Positions 35,555-43,127 of a stretch of 64,000 bases of DNA are shown here, in pieces. Position numbers and translations under genes: made by a program. The DNA is taken from contig NZ_BOVL01000011.1 in the NCBI RefSeq assembly GCF_019972155.1, forward strand, positions 28,120 through 92,119, in the 5' to 3' direction. Under the pieces are notes generated by a model. That model did no database searches and was not told the DNA's origin. It worked only from the letters and a program-made list of their open reading frames with translations. Source of the DNA: Bradyrhizobium sp. RD5-C2. GTDB taxonomy: Bacteria; Pseudomonadota; Alphaproteobacteria; Rhizobiales; Xanthobacteraceae. Position 1 is the stretch's first letter; every line of letters begins with the position of its first letter.

Positions 35555-35639
35555 GCGGGCGAATCGGCCGGCGACCCAGTTTCGCCGGAAGGGGGCAGGG
35601 CGCTCGGGCGGGCGTCCTGTTGGGGAAAAAGGCCGCTCG

Positions 35640-36170
35640 GTGAGCACCATGCTGGACCTGACGCTTAGGCGGCGGAAATTGATTTCCGCCGTCCCGCGAA
35701 TGCTTTATGACAGCCTTGGCGACGAGGCGGGATCTGCGCGCGGGATGGACGTTGCGACATTCGAAGACCTGATCGACCGGCTGGGGGAGGATCTGTCCCG
35801 CTGGCCCGATGATCAACGTCTTGCCGCCGTCCAGCTGCTCGCATCCTCGGTCGAGGCGCGGACGCTCTATGAAGAAGCGAGCGCGGTCCGCCGGGCGCTC
35901 GCGGCGCCGCCGGTTCGCGCACCCAAGGGCCTTCTCGACCGCATCGTGACCGCGGCGGCGAAACTGCCCCAGCAGGAACCGCCCCAAGAGCCGGCCTCGG
36001 AGCCGGCCGCAGCCGAGGAGCAGTCGAACGATGCGCGGGCTCAAGGCGATTCCGCACAGCAAGGCAAGGTGCTGCCTGCGCTGTTGCTGGCCCTCTGCTT
36101 GCTGCCCGCGCTGGCGCCGCCGGCATTGATGCTCGACGAGCCGGATCTGCCAATCAGCCTCTCGCTCTAA
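35640..36170 (+). CDS. Hypothetical membrane-anchored protein, possible anti-sigma factor
   Basis: A 176-residue protein. The segment TFEDLIDRLGEDLSRWPDDQR is of a type (DL.RWP followed by a leucine- and alanine-rich stretch) that I know from alphaproteobacterial proteins encoded beside ECF sigma factors. A Pro/Glu-rich linker follows, and residues 143-163 (VLPALLLALCLLPALAPPALM) are a single membrane helix near the C-terminus. This is consistent with a short cytoplasmic sigma-binding part and a membrane anchor. The start is GTG 35640 (AAGG 8-11 bases upstream) or ATG 35649. It lies in the same cluster as the ECF sigma factor, 3.3 kb away. An anti-sigma role is inference only. Confidence 0.55.
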   Translation: MSTMLDLTLRRRKLISAVPRMLYDSLGDEAGSARGMDVATFEDLIDRLGEDLSRWPDDQRLAAVQLLASSVEARTLYEEASAVRRALAAPPVRAPKGLLDRIVTAAAKLPQQEPPQEPASEPAAAEEQSNDARAQGDSAQQGKVLPALLLALCLLPALAPPALMLDEPDLPISLSL

Positions 36171-36244
36171 GCTCTCCGCATTCTCTTGCAGCGCACTGCG
36201 CCCTCCCGCGGCGGGCGCATTTGCGTGCTGCGGCGCCGCGGCCG

Positions 36245-36263
36245 ATCGGCAAATTCTGCCGAT
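36245..36263. promoter_or_regulatory. ftr-like palindrome upstream of flgD
   Basis: ATCGGCA and TGCCGAT form a perfect inverted repeat around AATTC, about 130 bases upstream of flgD. The spacing CGGC-N7-GC resembles the ftr elements bound by FlbD in Caulobacter. I find no clear sigma-54 -24/-12 site nearby, which FlbD would normally need, so this could also be an ordinary hairpin ending the upstream transcript. The 225-base gap otherwise holds nothing recognisable. Confidence 0.3.
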
Positions 36264-36395
36264 TAATCAAATGATTCCGCGCGGATGAATCCGCGCCTGA
36301 AATCGCCGCGTCATCCGTTTTATCTGCGAACGACTTCACGATCCCAATGTTTCACCGCGTTCCGTCGCCTAGCCCGCGACGAAGAGAGCCTTGTC

Positions 36396-37067
36396 ATGAC
36401 CGTTTCCTCGGCAACCTCTGCTGCAGCCTCCGCCGCCTCGAGCTCGTCGTCGAGTTCGTCAACCAGCGCGTCGATGGGGATGAGCTCGACCGATTTCCTC
36501 AACTTGCTCGTCAGCGAACTGCAAAACCAGGATCCGCTGAATGCCACCAGCACGACCGACTTCATCAATCAGCTCACCTCTTACGCGAACTTCACCGAGC
36601 AGCAGTCGACCAACGCCAGCATGACGTCGCTCGCAAGCTCGTTCTCGAGCCTCGTGACGCTCAACTCGGTCAACTATATCGGCCACACCGTCGAGGCGAA
36701 GACGAACACGGCGGAGCTGACCAACGGCTCGGCGACCTTCGGCTACTCGCTCACTTCGGCCGCTTCCAACGTCGCGATCGCGATCCAGGATTCCTCAGGC
36801 AACACTGTGTGGAGCGGCAAGGGGACCGGAACCGCCGGCTCGAACACCTTCACCTGGAACGGCCAGACCACGAACGGCACCCAGCTCAGCAATGGCGGCC
36901 AGTACACGATCCAGGTGACCGCGACCGACTCCGCCGGGAACTCGCTGCTCAGCTACACCACGATGACTGGAACGGTGACCGGGATCGATGCGTCCGGCTC
37001 GACACCTTCGCTGCTCGTGAACGGTGTCCCCGTCAGCGCCGCCAACATCATCGGCGTCACGTCCTGA
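36396..37067 (+). CDS. flgD: Flagellar hook scaffolding protein
   Basis: A 223-residue FlgD, needed to cap and assemble the hook. The N-terminal export and cap region contains the diagnostic DFLNLLVSELQNQDPLNATS near residues 32-51 and ends in the tudor/Ig-like part (NTVWSGKGTG, TFTWNG, GQYTIQVTATDSAGN) that FlgD proteins carry. A poly-Ser stretch precedes it. ATG 36396 was chosen over 36285, which would add 37 residues with no similarity. It is followed by flgE, 19 bases on. Confidence 0.92.
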   Translation: MTVSSATSAAASAASSSSSSSSTSASMGMSSTDFLNLLVSELQNQDPLNATSTTDFINQLTSYANFTEQQSTNASMTSLASSFSSLVTLNSVNYIGHTVEAKTNTAELTNGSATFGYSLTSAASNVAIAIQDSSGNTVWSGKGTGTAGSNTFTWNGQTTNGTQLSNGGQYTIQVTATDSAGNSLLSYTTMTGTVTGIDASGSTPSLLVNGVPVSAANIIGVTS

Positions 37068-37086
37068 TTGCTTCCGGAGTATTATC

Positions 37087-38358
37087 ATGAGTCTTACTGG
37101 TGCACTTTCCTCGGCGATCTCGGCGCTCAATTCGCAGAGCCAGTCGCTGGCAATGATTTCCGACAACATCTCGAACGCCGATACCACCGGCTACAAGACC
37201 ACGTCGGCGATGTTCGAAGATCTGGTGACGGCGTCGAACAGTGCCACCTCGTACACGTCCGGCGGCGTCAACGTGTCCGGCCGCGCCAACATCAGCCAGC
37301 AGGGATTGCTGGCCGCGACCACCAACGCCACCGACGTTGCGATCCAGGGCAGCGGCTTCTTCGTCACCACGAATGCGACGACCGGCGGCACCACCTCCTA
37401 TACGCGCAACGGTGCGTTCACCACCGACAACTCGGGCTATCTCGTCAACAACGGTAACTACCTCGAGGGCTGGCGCACCGACGCGCAAGGCAACATCCTC
37501 GGCAATGCGTCGGCCGCGAGCCTTGGGCCGATCAACACACAGGTTGCTGCAACCAGTGGCAGTGCTACGACCAAGGCGACGATCGCAGCGAACTTGCCGT
37601 CGGATGCGGCGACTGGTGCCACCTTCAGCAGCTCCATGACGGCGTACGACTCGCTCGGAACAGCGAATTCGATCCAGATCACCTGGACCAAGACCGGCGC
37701 CAATGCCTGGACCGCAAGCTTTGGAAATCCAACGCTTGCCTCGAATTCGAGTACGACGACGGGAACAACGAGCAGCGGCACAGTGGCCATCACTTTCAAT
37801 AGCGATGGTTCTCTCGCCTCGACGAATCCAAGCCCGCCGACGATCTCGGTGACGGGCTGGACCGACGGGGCTGCCAACAGCAGCATCGCGCTCAATCTCG
37901 GTACCGTCGGCAAGACTGATGGCCTGACCCAGTACGCCTCGGGTGAGACGACCCCGTCAGTCGACCTGACCGGCATTACGCCCGACGGTCTTCCCTACGG
38001 CAAGCTGAGTAGCATCGCGATCGGCAAGGGTGGTGTGGTCGATGCGACCTACTCCAACGGGCAGACCATCGCGATCTACAAGATTGCGGTCGCAACCTTC
38101 AGCGACCCCAACGGATTGAGCGCGGCCAGCGACGGCCTGTACTCCGCGACGGCAGCCTCCGGCAACGCCACGCTACAGACCTCGGGGGCCAACGGTGCCG
38201 GCACGATCTACGGCAGCGAGCTGGAATCGAGCACAACTGACACCAGCGGCCAGTTCTCCAACATGATCTCGGCGCAGCAAGCCTATTCGGCGGCGTCACA
38301 GGTGATCACCACCGTCAACAAGATGTTCGACACGCTGATCTCGGCGGTGTCGCGATGA
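37087..38358 (+). CDS. flgE: Flagellar hook protein
   Basis: A 423-residue hook subunit. The N-terminal rod/hook domain is visible (SLTGALSSAISALNSQSQSL, then the diagnostic NISNADTTGYK), followed by IQGSGFFV. The C-terminal domain has SNMISAQQAYSAASQVIT and ends in KMFDTLISAVSR, as in rod/hook family proteins. The middle part is Ser/Thr/Gly-rich. CGGAG about 10 bases upstream marks ATG 37087. Its stop overlaps the start of the following small gene (ATGA), so they are co-translated. Confidence 0.93.
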   Translation: MSLTGALSSAISALNSQSQSLAMISDNISNADTTGYKTTSAMFEDLVTASNSATSYTSGGVNVSGRANISQQGLLAATTNATDVAIQGSGFFVTTNATTGGTTSYTRNGAFTTDNSGYLVNNGNYLEGWRTDAQGNILGNASAASLGPINTQVAATSGSATTKATIAANLPSDAATGATFSSSMTAYDSLGTANSIQITWTKTGANAWTASFGNPTLASNSSTTTGTTSSGTVAITFNSDGSLASTNPSPPTISVTGWTDGAANSSIALNLGTVGKTDGLTQYASGETTPSVDLTGITPDGLPYGKLSSIAIGKGGVVDATYSNGQTIAIYKIAVATFSDPNGLSAASDGLYSATAASGNATLQTSGANGAGTIYGSELESSTTDTSGQFSNMISAQQAYSAASQVITTVNKMFDTLISAVSR

Positions 38359-38609
38359 TGACCGAAGCGAAGAATGACCGATTGCTGGTCAGGCTTCAGC
38401 GGCTGAAGGCGAGGGCTGCGTCGGCTCAGCCGAACGATCGGGCGCAACTCATTGCGTTGCTCGACGACGTCGAAACGCTGCGGGACCTGCTGATGCGAGA
38501 ATGCGCACGGCTCGACCAGGAACTCAACCGGGCCTCGGTCCGGGTAACGGCAATCACCGCGTATGGACGCAGCGCACAGTCGGTTCGCGCCCTGCGTCGC
38601 GGACACTAG
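38355..38609 (+). CDS. Small flagellar-cluster coiled-coil protein, 84 residues
   Basis: An 84-residue protein overlapping flgE by four bases. It is almost entirely helical and charged (LVRLQRLKARAASAQPND, LIALLDDVETLRDLLMREC), with heptad spacing of leucines that suggests a coiled coil, and ends in a basic tail. It has no signal peptide. The position between flgE and a FlgN-like gene suggests an export chaperone or hook-length factor, but I cannot assign it to a family. ATG 38355 and 38358 are both possible starts. Confidence 0.7.
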   Translation: MMTEAKNDRLLVRLQRLKARAASAQPNDRAQLIALLDDVETLRDLLMRECARLDQELNRASVRVTAITAYGRSAQSVRALRRGH

Positions 38610-38628
38610 CTTGAACGGGAGCGATGAC

Positions 38629-39084
38629 ATGACACCGGAACGCAACATCAAGATCAATCCCGCGGGCAATGACGAGCGCGCCAGGTCGTTGATCGCACTG
38701 ATCGACAATCTGATCGAGATCGTGAACGAGGAAAACGTCGAGCTCGCCAAGGGCCTGCCGGCCTCTCGGCTGAAGCAAGTCGACGAGAAGAACCGCCTCG
38801 CGACGCTGTTCGAGCAGTGTGTCGCGGAGGCCGTCGGCAAGACCGCCAATCTCAACGTCCAGGATCGCGTGCTGCGCGAACAGCTGATGGACCGGATCCT
38901 GAAGCTTCGGGTCGCGATGGACGAGAACGTGATGCGGCTGCGTGCGGCGATCGATGCCAGCAACCGCCGGATCGAGGCGATCATGCAGGCGATCCGCGAG
39001 CAGATCGCCAACGTATCGCCATACGGAGCCGGTGGCCGTCGCGTCACATCCGCGATGTCCTATGGCACCAACGTGCGGGCCTGA
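38629..39084 (+). CDS. FlgN-like flagellar chaperone
   Basis: A 151-residue mostly helical protein. Leu/Ile heptads run through SLIALIDNLIEIVNEENVEL and QDRVLREQLMDRILKL, as in FlgN chaperones, which bind the C-termini of FlgK and FlgL before export. Direct position upstream of flgK supports this. The sequence match to enterobacterial FlgN is too weak for a firm name. ATG 38629 follows GGGAGCGATGAC; a longer frame from 38563 lacks a ribosome site. It lies 27 bases before flgK. Confidence 0.72.
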   Translation: MTPERNIKINPAGNDERARSLIALIDNLIEIVNEENVELAKGLPASRLKQVDEKNRLATLFEQCVAEAVGKTANLNVQDRVLREQLMDRILKLRVAMDENVMRLRAAIDASNRRIEAIMQAIREQIANVSPYGAGGRRVTSAMSYGTNVRA

Positions 39085-39111
39085 TCGGGCCGTCGCCGGA
39101 GGGAGTTGGCC

Positions 39112-40884
39112 GTGTCGTCGCTCGATATCGCACGAAGCATCGCATTCAGCGGCCTGTCTGCCACGCAGGTGCAGATCAGCGTCGCCTCGGCCAATATCTC
39201 CAATGCGGACACCAAGGGCTATACCGAGAAGACCGCCAACCAAAGCAGCAGCGTCACCAGCGGCGTCGGCACCGGCGTCACGATCTCGGGGATCACCAGC
39301 GCGGTCGACAAGCTGCTCCTGAAGTCGCTGGTCGGGGCCAATTCCGATCTCGGCGCCGCCGACACCAACAACAACTATCTGACTGAGCTCCAGCAGCTCT
39401 ATGGCAGCACGTCGAGCAGCGGCAGTTCCACGACGGGCACTTCGCTGGCCAACACGATCGCGGCATTCGAGTCGGCGCTGTCCTCGCTTGCCAGCACGCC
39501 GAGCAGCGCTTCGCTGCAATCCAACGCCGTCAGCGCGCTCGCGGCCGTCACCAATCAGCTGCAGCAGACCTCGAGCGGCATCCAGAAGCTGCGCGCCAAT
39601 GCCGACCAGGACATCGCCTCGTCGGTCACCGACATCAATGCCGACCTGCAGCAGATCTCCGACCTCAACAAGCAGATCAAGCAGGAAGCGGCCGCAGGCC
39701 AGCCAACCGCCGATCTCGAGGATCAGCGCAACAGCGCACTGCAGGACGTCGCGTCGCAGATGAACGTGAGCTATTTCACCACGTCGAGCGGTGATCTGCA
39801 GATCTATACCGGTTCCGGGCAGGCGCTCGTCGACAGCACGGCGCACCCGCTGAGCTATGCGGCGGCGCCCAGCGTCACGGCGTCGACAACGTATACCGCG
39901 GGATCGGCGACGAGCGGCTTCAGCGGCATCACCGTCAACGGGGTCGACATCACTTCGCAGATCTCCTCCGGCAAGGTCAGTGCCCTGATTACCCTGCGCG
40001 ACCAGACCCTGCCGGCCGCGCAGTCGCAACTCGATGAGCTTGCGCAGCAGCTGGCTTCGAGCGTGAATGCGGTATCGAACCAGGGCACATCGGTGCCGCC
40101 GCCGACGAGCCTGACCGGTACGGCGACTGTCAGCAATTCGACATCGTTCGCGGGCACCGGCACGGTGCGGATCGCAGTCGCCGACAAGAGCGGCAATCTC
40201 GTATCGTATCAGGATATCGATCTATCGGCGTATTCTACGGTGGGGGCTCTGGCCGCCAAGATCAACACCATCTCCGGCGTATCGGCATCGGTCGATGCCA
40301 ACGGACATTTGTCGATTTCGGCGACCGGGTCGGGCAATGGCATCGCCATCAATCAGATGACGAGTTCGGTCGGCGGTGAGGGATTCTCCCAGAATTTCGG
40401 GCTCAACGACCTGATTACCGGGACCAGCGCCTCTAACATCGGGGTGCGCAGCGACATCCTCAGCGGCACCGCCGCGCTGCCGACGGCGACGCTCGATGCA
40501 TCGTCCACGCTGACGGTCGGAAACTCGGTGCTGTCGTCGGGCTCGGCGACAGTGGTGAACGCGCTCTCGAGTGCGCTGACGGGGTCGACCAACTTCGCGA
40601 TGGCGGGTGGGCTCGGCGCCACCACTGGCTCTTTCACCGACTATGCGGCAGCGATCGTTGCCAGCGTTGCGGGCAAGGCGAGCCAGGCATCGGCGACCTA
40701 CACATCCAAGCAGACTGCACAGTCGACCTATGCGAGTTCGCTGTCGTCGCAGTCCGGCGTCAACATTGACCAGGAAAGCGCGAATCTGAGTGCGTTGCAG
40801 AACAAATACGCTGCCGCATCCCAGATCATTACGACCATCAATTCCATGTTCTCGGCGCTGATGACCGCGATGGGCACAGCCTGA
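39112..40884 (+). CDS. flgK: Hook-filament junction protein 1
   Basis: A 590-residue FlgK, forming the first junction layer between hook and filament. The N-terminus (SSLDIARSIAFSGLSATQVQISVASANISNADTKGY, in parts) matches the flagellar rod/hook domain, and the C-terminus (VNIDQESANLSALQNKYAAAS, then MFSALMTAM) is the classic FlgK ending. Residues 120-200 form long helices; the rest is Ser/Thr-rich. GTG 39112 is preceded by GGAGGGAG; an in-frame TTG lies six bases earlier. It is followed by flgL. Confidence 0.93.
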   Translation: MSSLDIARSIAFSGLSATQVQISVASANISNADTKGYTEKTANQSSSVTSGVGTGVTISGITSAVDKLLLKSLVGANSDLGAADTNNNYLTELQQLYGSTSSSGSSTTGTSLANTIAAFESALSSLASTPSSASLQSNAVSALAAVTNQLQQTSSGIQKLRANADQDIASSVTDINADLQQISDLNKQIKQEAAAGQPTADLEDQRNSALQDVASQMNVSYFTTSSGDLQIYTGSGQALVDSTAHPLSYAAAPSVTASTTYTAGSATSGFSGITVNGVDITSQISSGKVSALITLRDQTLPAAQSQLDELAQQLASSVNAVSNQGTSVPPPTSLTGTATVSNSTSFAGTGTVRIAVADKSGNLVSYQDIDLSAYSTVGALAAKINTISGVSASVDANGHLSISATGSGNGIAINQMTSSVGGEGFSQNFGLNDLITGTSASNIGVRSDILSGTAALPTATLDASSTLTVGNSVLSSGSATVVNALSSALTGSTNFAMAGGLGATTGSFTDYAAAIVASVAGKASQASATYTSKQTAQSTYASSLSSQSGVNIDQESANLSALQNKYAAASQIITTINSMFSALMTAMGTA

Positions 40885-40900
40885 GTGTGAGGGCGTTGTC

Positions 40901-41809
40901 ATGATGATGCGTGTTGCCACCTTCGCGCAATCGGAGCAGATGATATCAAGCGCGCTGCGCGTGCAGTCGGTGATGGCCAACGAGCAGGTGCAGGAGTCCT
41001 CCGGGCTGCAATCCGAGGATTTCGGCGGCTACGGTTCCGGCGCCGGGCGCGTGATCAATTTGCAGGTCTCGGTGACGCGGGCCCAGTCCTATATCGATGC
41101 CAGCAATCTCGCCGACAACAAGGTGCAGGCGATGTATTCGGCGGTCGGCTCGGTGACCGATATCATCACGCAGCTTCGGACCCAGCTCAGCGCCGCCACG
41201 ACCGGCAGCAGCACGGCGACGGCATCGGTGATCAACTATGCCCAGCAGGCGATCTCGCAGATGCAGGGGCTGCTCAACACCCAGTATGACGGCGAATACG
41301 TCTTCAGCGGCGCCCGCACCGACACTGCGCCCGTGGATCTGTCGAGCTATGACACCGGAACGGGCTCGCTGACGACGTCGGATACCAGCTACTACAAGGG
41401 CGACAGCGAGATTGCGTCGGTACGCGTTTCCGACAGCCAGTCGGTTTCCTACGGCGTCACCGCCGACAATCCTGGCTTCGAGCAGGTCCTGCGGCTGTTG
41501 AAGTACGTCGGCAACAGCACGACGTTGTCGTCGAGCGATATCTCGCAGGCGCTCAACCTCGCCAGCACCGCGCTGGATGCAACGTCCACGGTGCAGGCAA
41601 AGCTCTCGACCTCGGCGTCGCAGATCGAGACCGCCAGCACGGACCAGAGCGACTACCAGAATTTTGCCAAGACCCTGTCGACCAACCTCACCAGCGTCGA
41701 CGTCGCCGCGGTGACGGCGCAGCTTTCGACCTATCAGGCGCAGCTGACGGCATCCTATTCGGCGATCGCCAAGATCCAGAGCATGAACTTGGCCAATTAT
41801 CTGAAATAG
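40901..41809 (+). CDS. flgL: Hook-filament junction protein 3
   Basis: A 302-residue FlgL, the second junction protein. The N-terminus MMMRVATFAQSEQMISSAL and the following long helices (DASNLADNKVQAMYSAVG) match the flagellin-like family; QYDGEYVFSGARTDTAPV is the conserved FlgL segment, and the C-terminal helix ends SAIAKIQSMNLANYLK. GAGGG 7 bases ahead of ATG 40901 supports that start, though two further ATG codons follow at once. It closes the flagellar cluster. The convergent PQQ-associated gene begins 19 bases later. Confidence 0.9.
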   Translation: MMMRVATFAQSEQMISSALRVQSVMANEQVQESSGLQSEDFGGYGSGAGRVINLQVSVTRAQSYIDASNLADNKVQAMYSAVGSVTDIITQLRTQLSAATTGSSTATASVINYAQQAISQMQGLLNTQYDGEYVFSGARTDTAPVDLSSYDTGTGSLTTSDTSYYKGDSEIASVRVSDSQSVSYGVTADNPGFEQVLRLLKYVGNSTTLSSSDISQALNLASTALDATSTVQAKLSTSASQIETASTDQSDYQNFAKTLSTNLTSVDVAAVTAQLSTYQAQLTASYSAIAKIQSMNLANYLK

Positions 41810-41828
41810 CAGGCCCGCGGCGAGCGGT

Positions 41829-42767
41829 TCATCGGTTCAGGATCTTCAGCCAGACATCGCCGAGGATGATCGGCTCGCGCGGAGCGAGCCAGGTGAGGCC
41901 TGCGGCCTTGCCGAGCTCGGCGATGGCGCCTTTGGCTTGCAGGTCGGACAGCACCTTGTTGACGGCCTCCAGCAGCGCCTTGTCGGTCTCGAGGGCGACG
42001 TAACCGCGATTGGCGCCGATCGGATAGTAATAGCCGGAGGCGGTGATCCTGGTGTCGGGATGATCGGCGCGGTAGGCGTCGAACCGGCGCAGGTCGAGCA
42101 GGGTGGCGTCGAATTCACCGCGCTCCAGCTCTCCCAACAGGTCGCTGCGTCCGGGAACGAGGTGGGTGATGTCCTCGATCAGCTTACCCTTGTCGAAGGT
42201 CATCAGGATGGCATCGCCCAGCGTGCCGCTTTCGATCGTCAGGTGAAGGCCGGCGAGATCGCCGATGTCGGCGATCTTGCGGTCCTTGAGCCGGTCCTTG
42301 GCCTTGGGGCCGAGCACGACGGTCATCGGCGAATAGATGTAGGGCTGACTTGGCGCCAGCACCCCGATCGGAATGCGCCGGCGGCGATCGTCGCGCGTGG
42401 CGCCATCGAAGTCCGGCAGCTTGGCCGTCGCGACGCCCGGCGCCTTCAGCGAGTCCGTGGTGAAGGCGTACCCGCCGACCAGCGAGCATCGCCCGTCCGA
42501 CAGCAACGCATTGGCCTCCAGCGCGGGGCTCGAATCCTCGTCGAGCTTGCTCTCGAACCACTGGATCTTGAGCGGCCGCCCGAGCCGCTCGGCGATGACT
42601 TGCGCGAGCGCGACGTCGAAGCCGGCATCCGGTTTGCCGCGGTGATGCGCCGACAACGGCGGCAGATCCTCATCGAGGCATATCTTGAGCGGCGCGTCGG
42701 CGGCATGCGCTGTCGCCGTGGCGGCGAGAAGCAGGGCTGCCGCAGCGCCCGTCAGGAGCGCTCTCAT
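41829..42767 (-). CDS. Quinoprotein dehydrogenase-associated binding protein (MoxJ/XoxJ-like)
   Basis: A 312-residue periplasmic protein of the solute-binding type used in methanol-oxidation clusters. The signal peptide ends ATAHAADAP. LKICLDEDLPPLSAHHRGKPDAGFDVALA is the family start, with the later PYIYSPMTVVLGPKAKDRL and the ending LGDVWLKILNR. In XoxF/MxaF systems such proteins are thought to help activate the dehydrogenase rather than bind a transported solute. ATG 42767 overlaps the cytochrome stop by four bases, so the operon order is dehydrogenase, cytochrome, this gene. A second related protein is at 52945. Confidence 0.87.
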   Translation of the reverse strand: MRALLTGAAAALLLAATATAHAADAPLKICLDEDLPPLSAHHRGKPDAGFDVALAQVIAERLGRPLKIQWFESKLDEDSSPALEANALLSDGRCSLVGGYAFTTDSLKAPGVATAKLPDFDGATRDDRRRRIPIGVLAPSQPYIYSPMTVVLGPKAKDRLKDRKIADIGDLAGLHLTIESGTLGDAILMTFDKGKLIEDITHLVPGRSDLLGELERGEFDATLLDLRRFDAYRADHPDTRITASGYYYPIGANRGYVALETDKALLEAVNKVLSDLQAKGAIAELGKAAGLTWLAPREPIILGDVWLKILNR

Positions 42768-43114
42768 TGGGGCCTCCGGCTCGACAGGAAGGCCCAGACG
42801 TCGGCGATCTCCTGCTCGCTCAGGATGTCGACCCAGGGCGGCATCTTGCCGTTCTTGCCTTGCTTCACGGTGGTCACGAAGCGCGTCTTGTCGTCGGGAA
42901 ACGCACGCAGGTCCGGCGTGATGGTGCCGGAGTTGACCATGTTGGGCCCATGGCAATGCGAGCAGTTCTTGGCGTAGGTGACCTTGCCCTGGTCGGCCTG
43001 ACCCTGAAGGTCGATTGCACTGGCTTGCTGTGCGGCTGCCGGGATCAACGTGATCAGGGCCGCCGCGACGGCGGCGAAGATCGCCGCCGTCAACAGGGTT
43101 ACTCTTTCAGTCAC
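42764..43114 (-). CDS. Periplasmic c-type cytochrome (XoxG-like)
   Basis: A 116-residue single-haem cytochrome c. The haem motif is CSHCH (about residue 50), and the axial methionine is probably in GKMPPW (about 90). A signal peptide precedes (ending AAAQQAS). GTG 43114 follows CGGAG. It sits between the PQQ dehydrogenase and the MoxJ-like gene, so it is the likely electron acceptor of the dehydrogenase, passing electrons on to a terminal oxidase. It is smaller than the canonical XoxG (about 200 residues), so a different partner cannot be excluded. Confidence 0.9.
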   Translation of the reverse strand: MTERVTLLTAAIFAAVAAALITLIPAAAQQASAIDLQGQADQGKVTYAKNCSHCHGPNMVNSGTITPDLRAFPDDKTRFVTTVKQGKNGKMPPWVDILSEQEIADVWAFLSSRRPQ

Positions 43115-43127
43115 GTGTGCTCCGCGC

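Noticed and set aside
41829..42767. Amino acid importer binding protein
   Set aside because: The fold is that of such proteins, but there is no permease or ATPase beside it and the gene overlaps the cytochrome of a PQQ operon.
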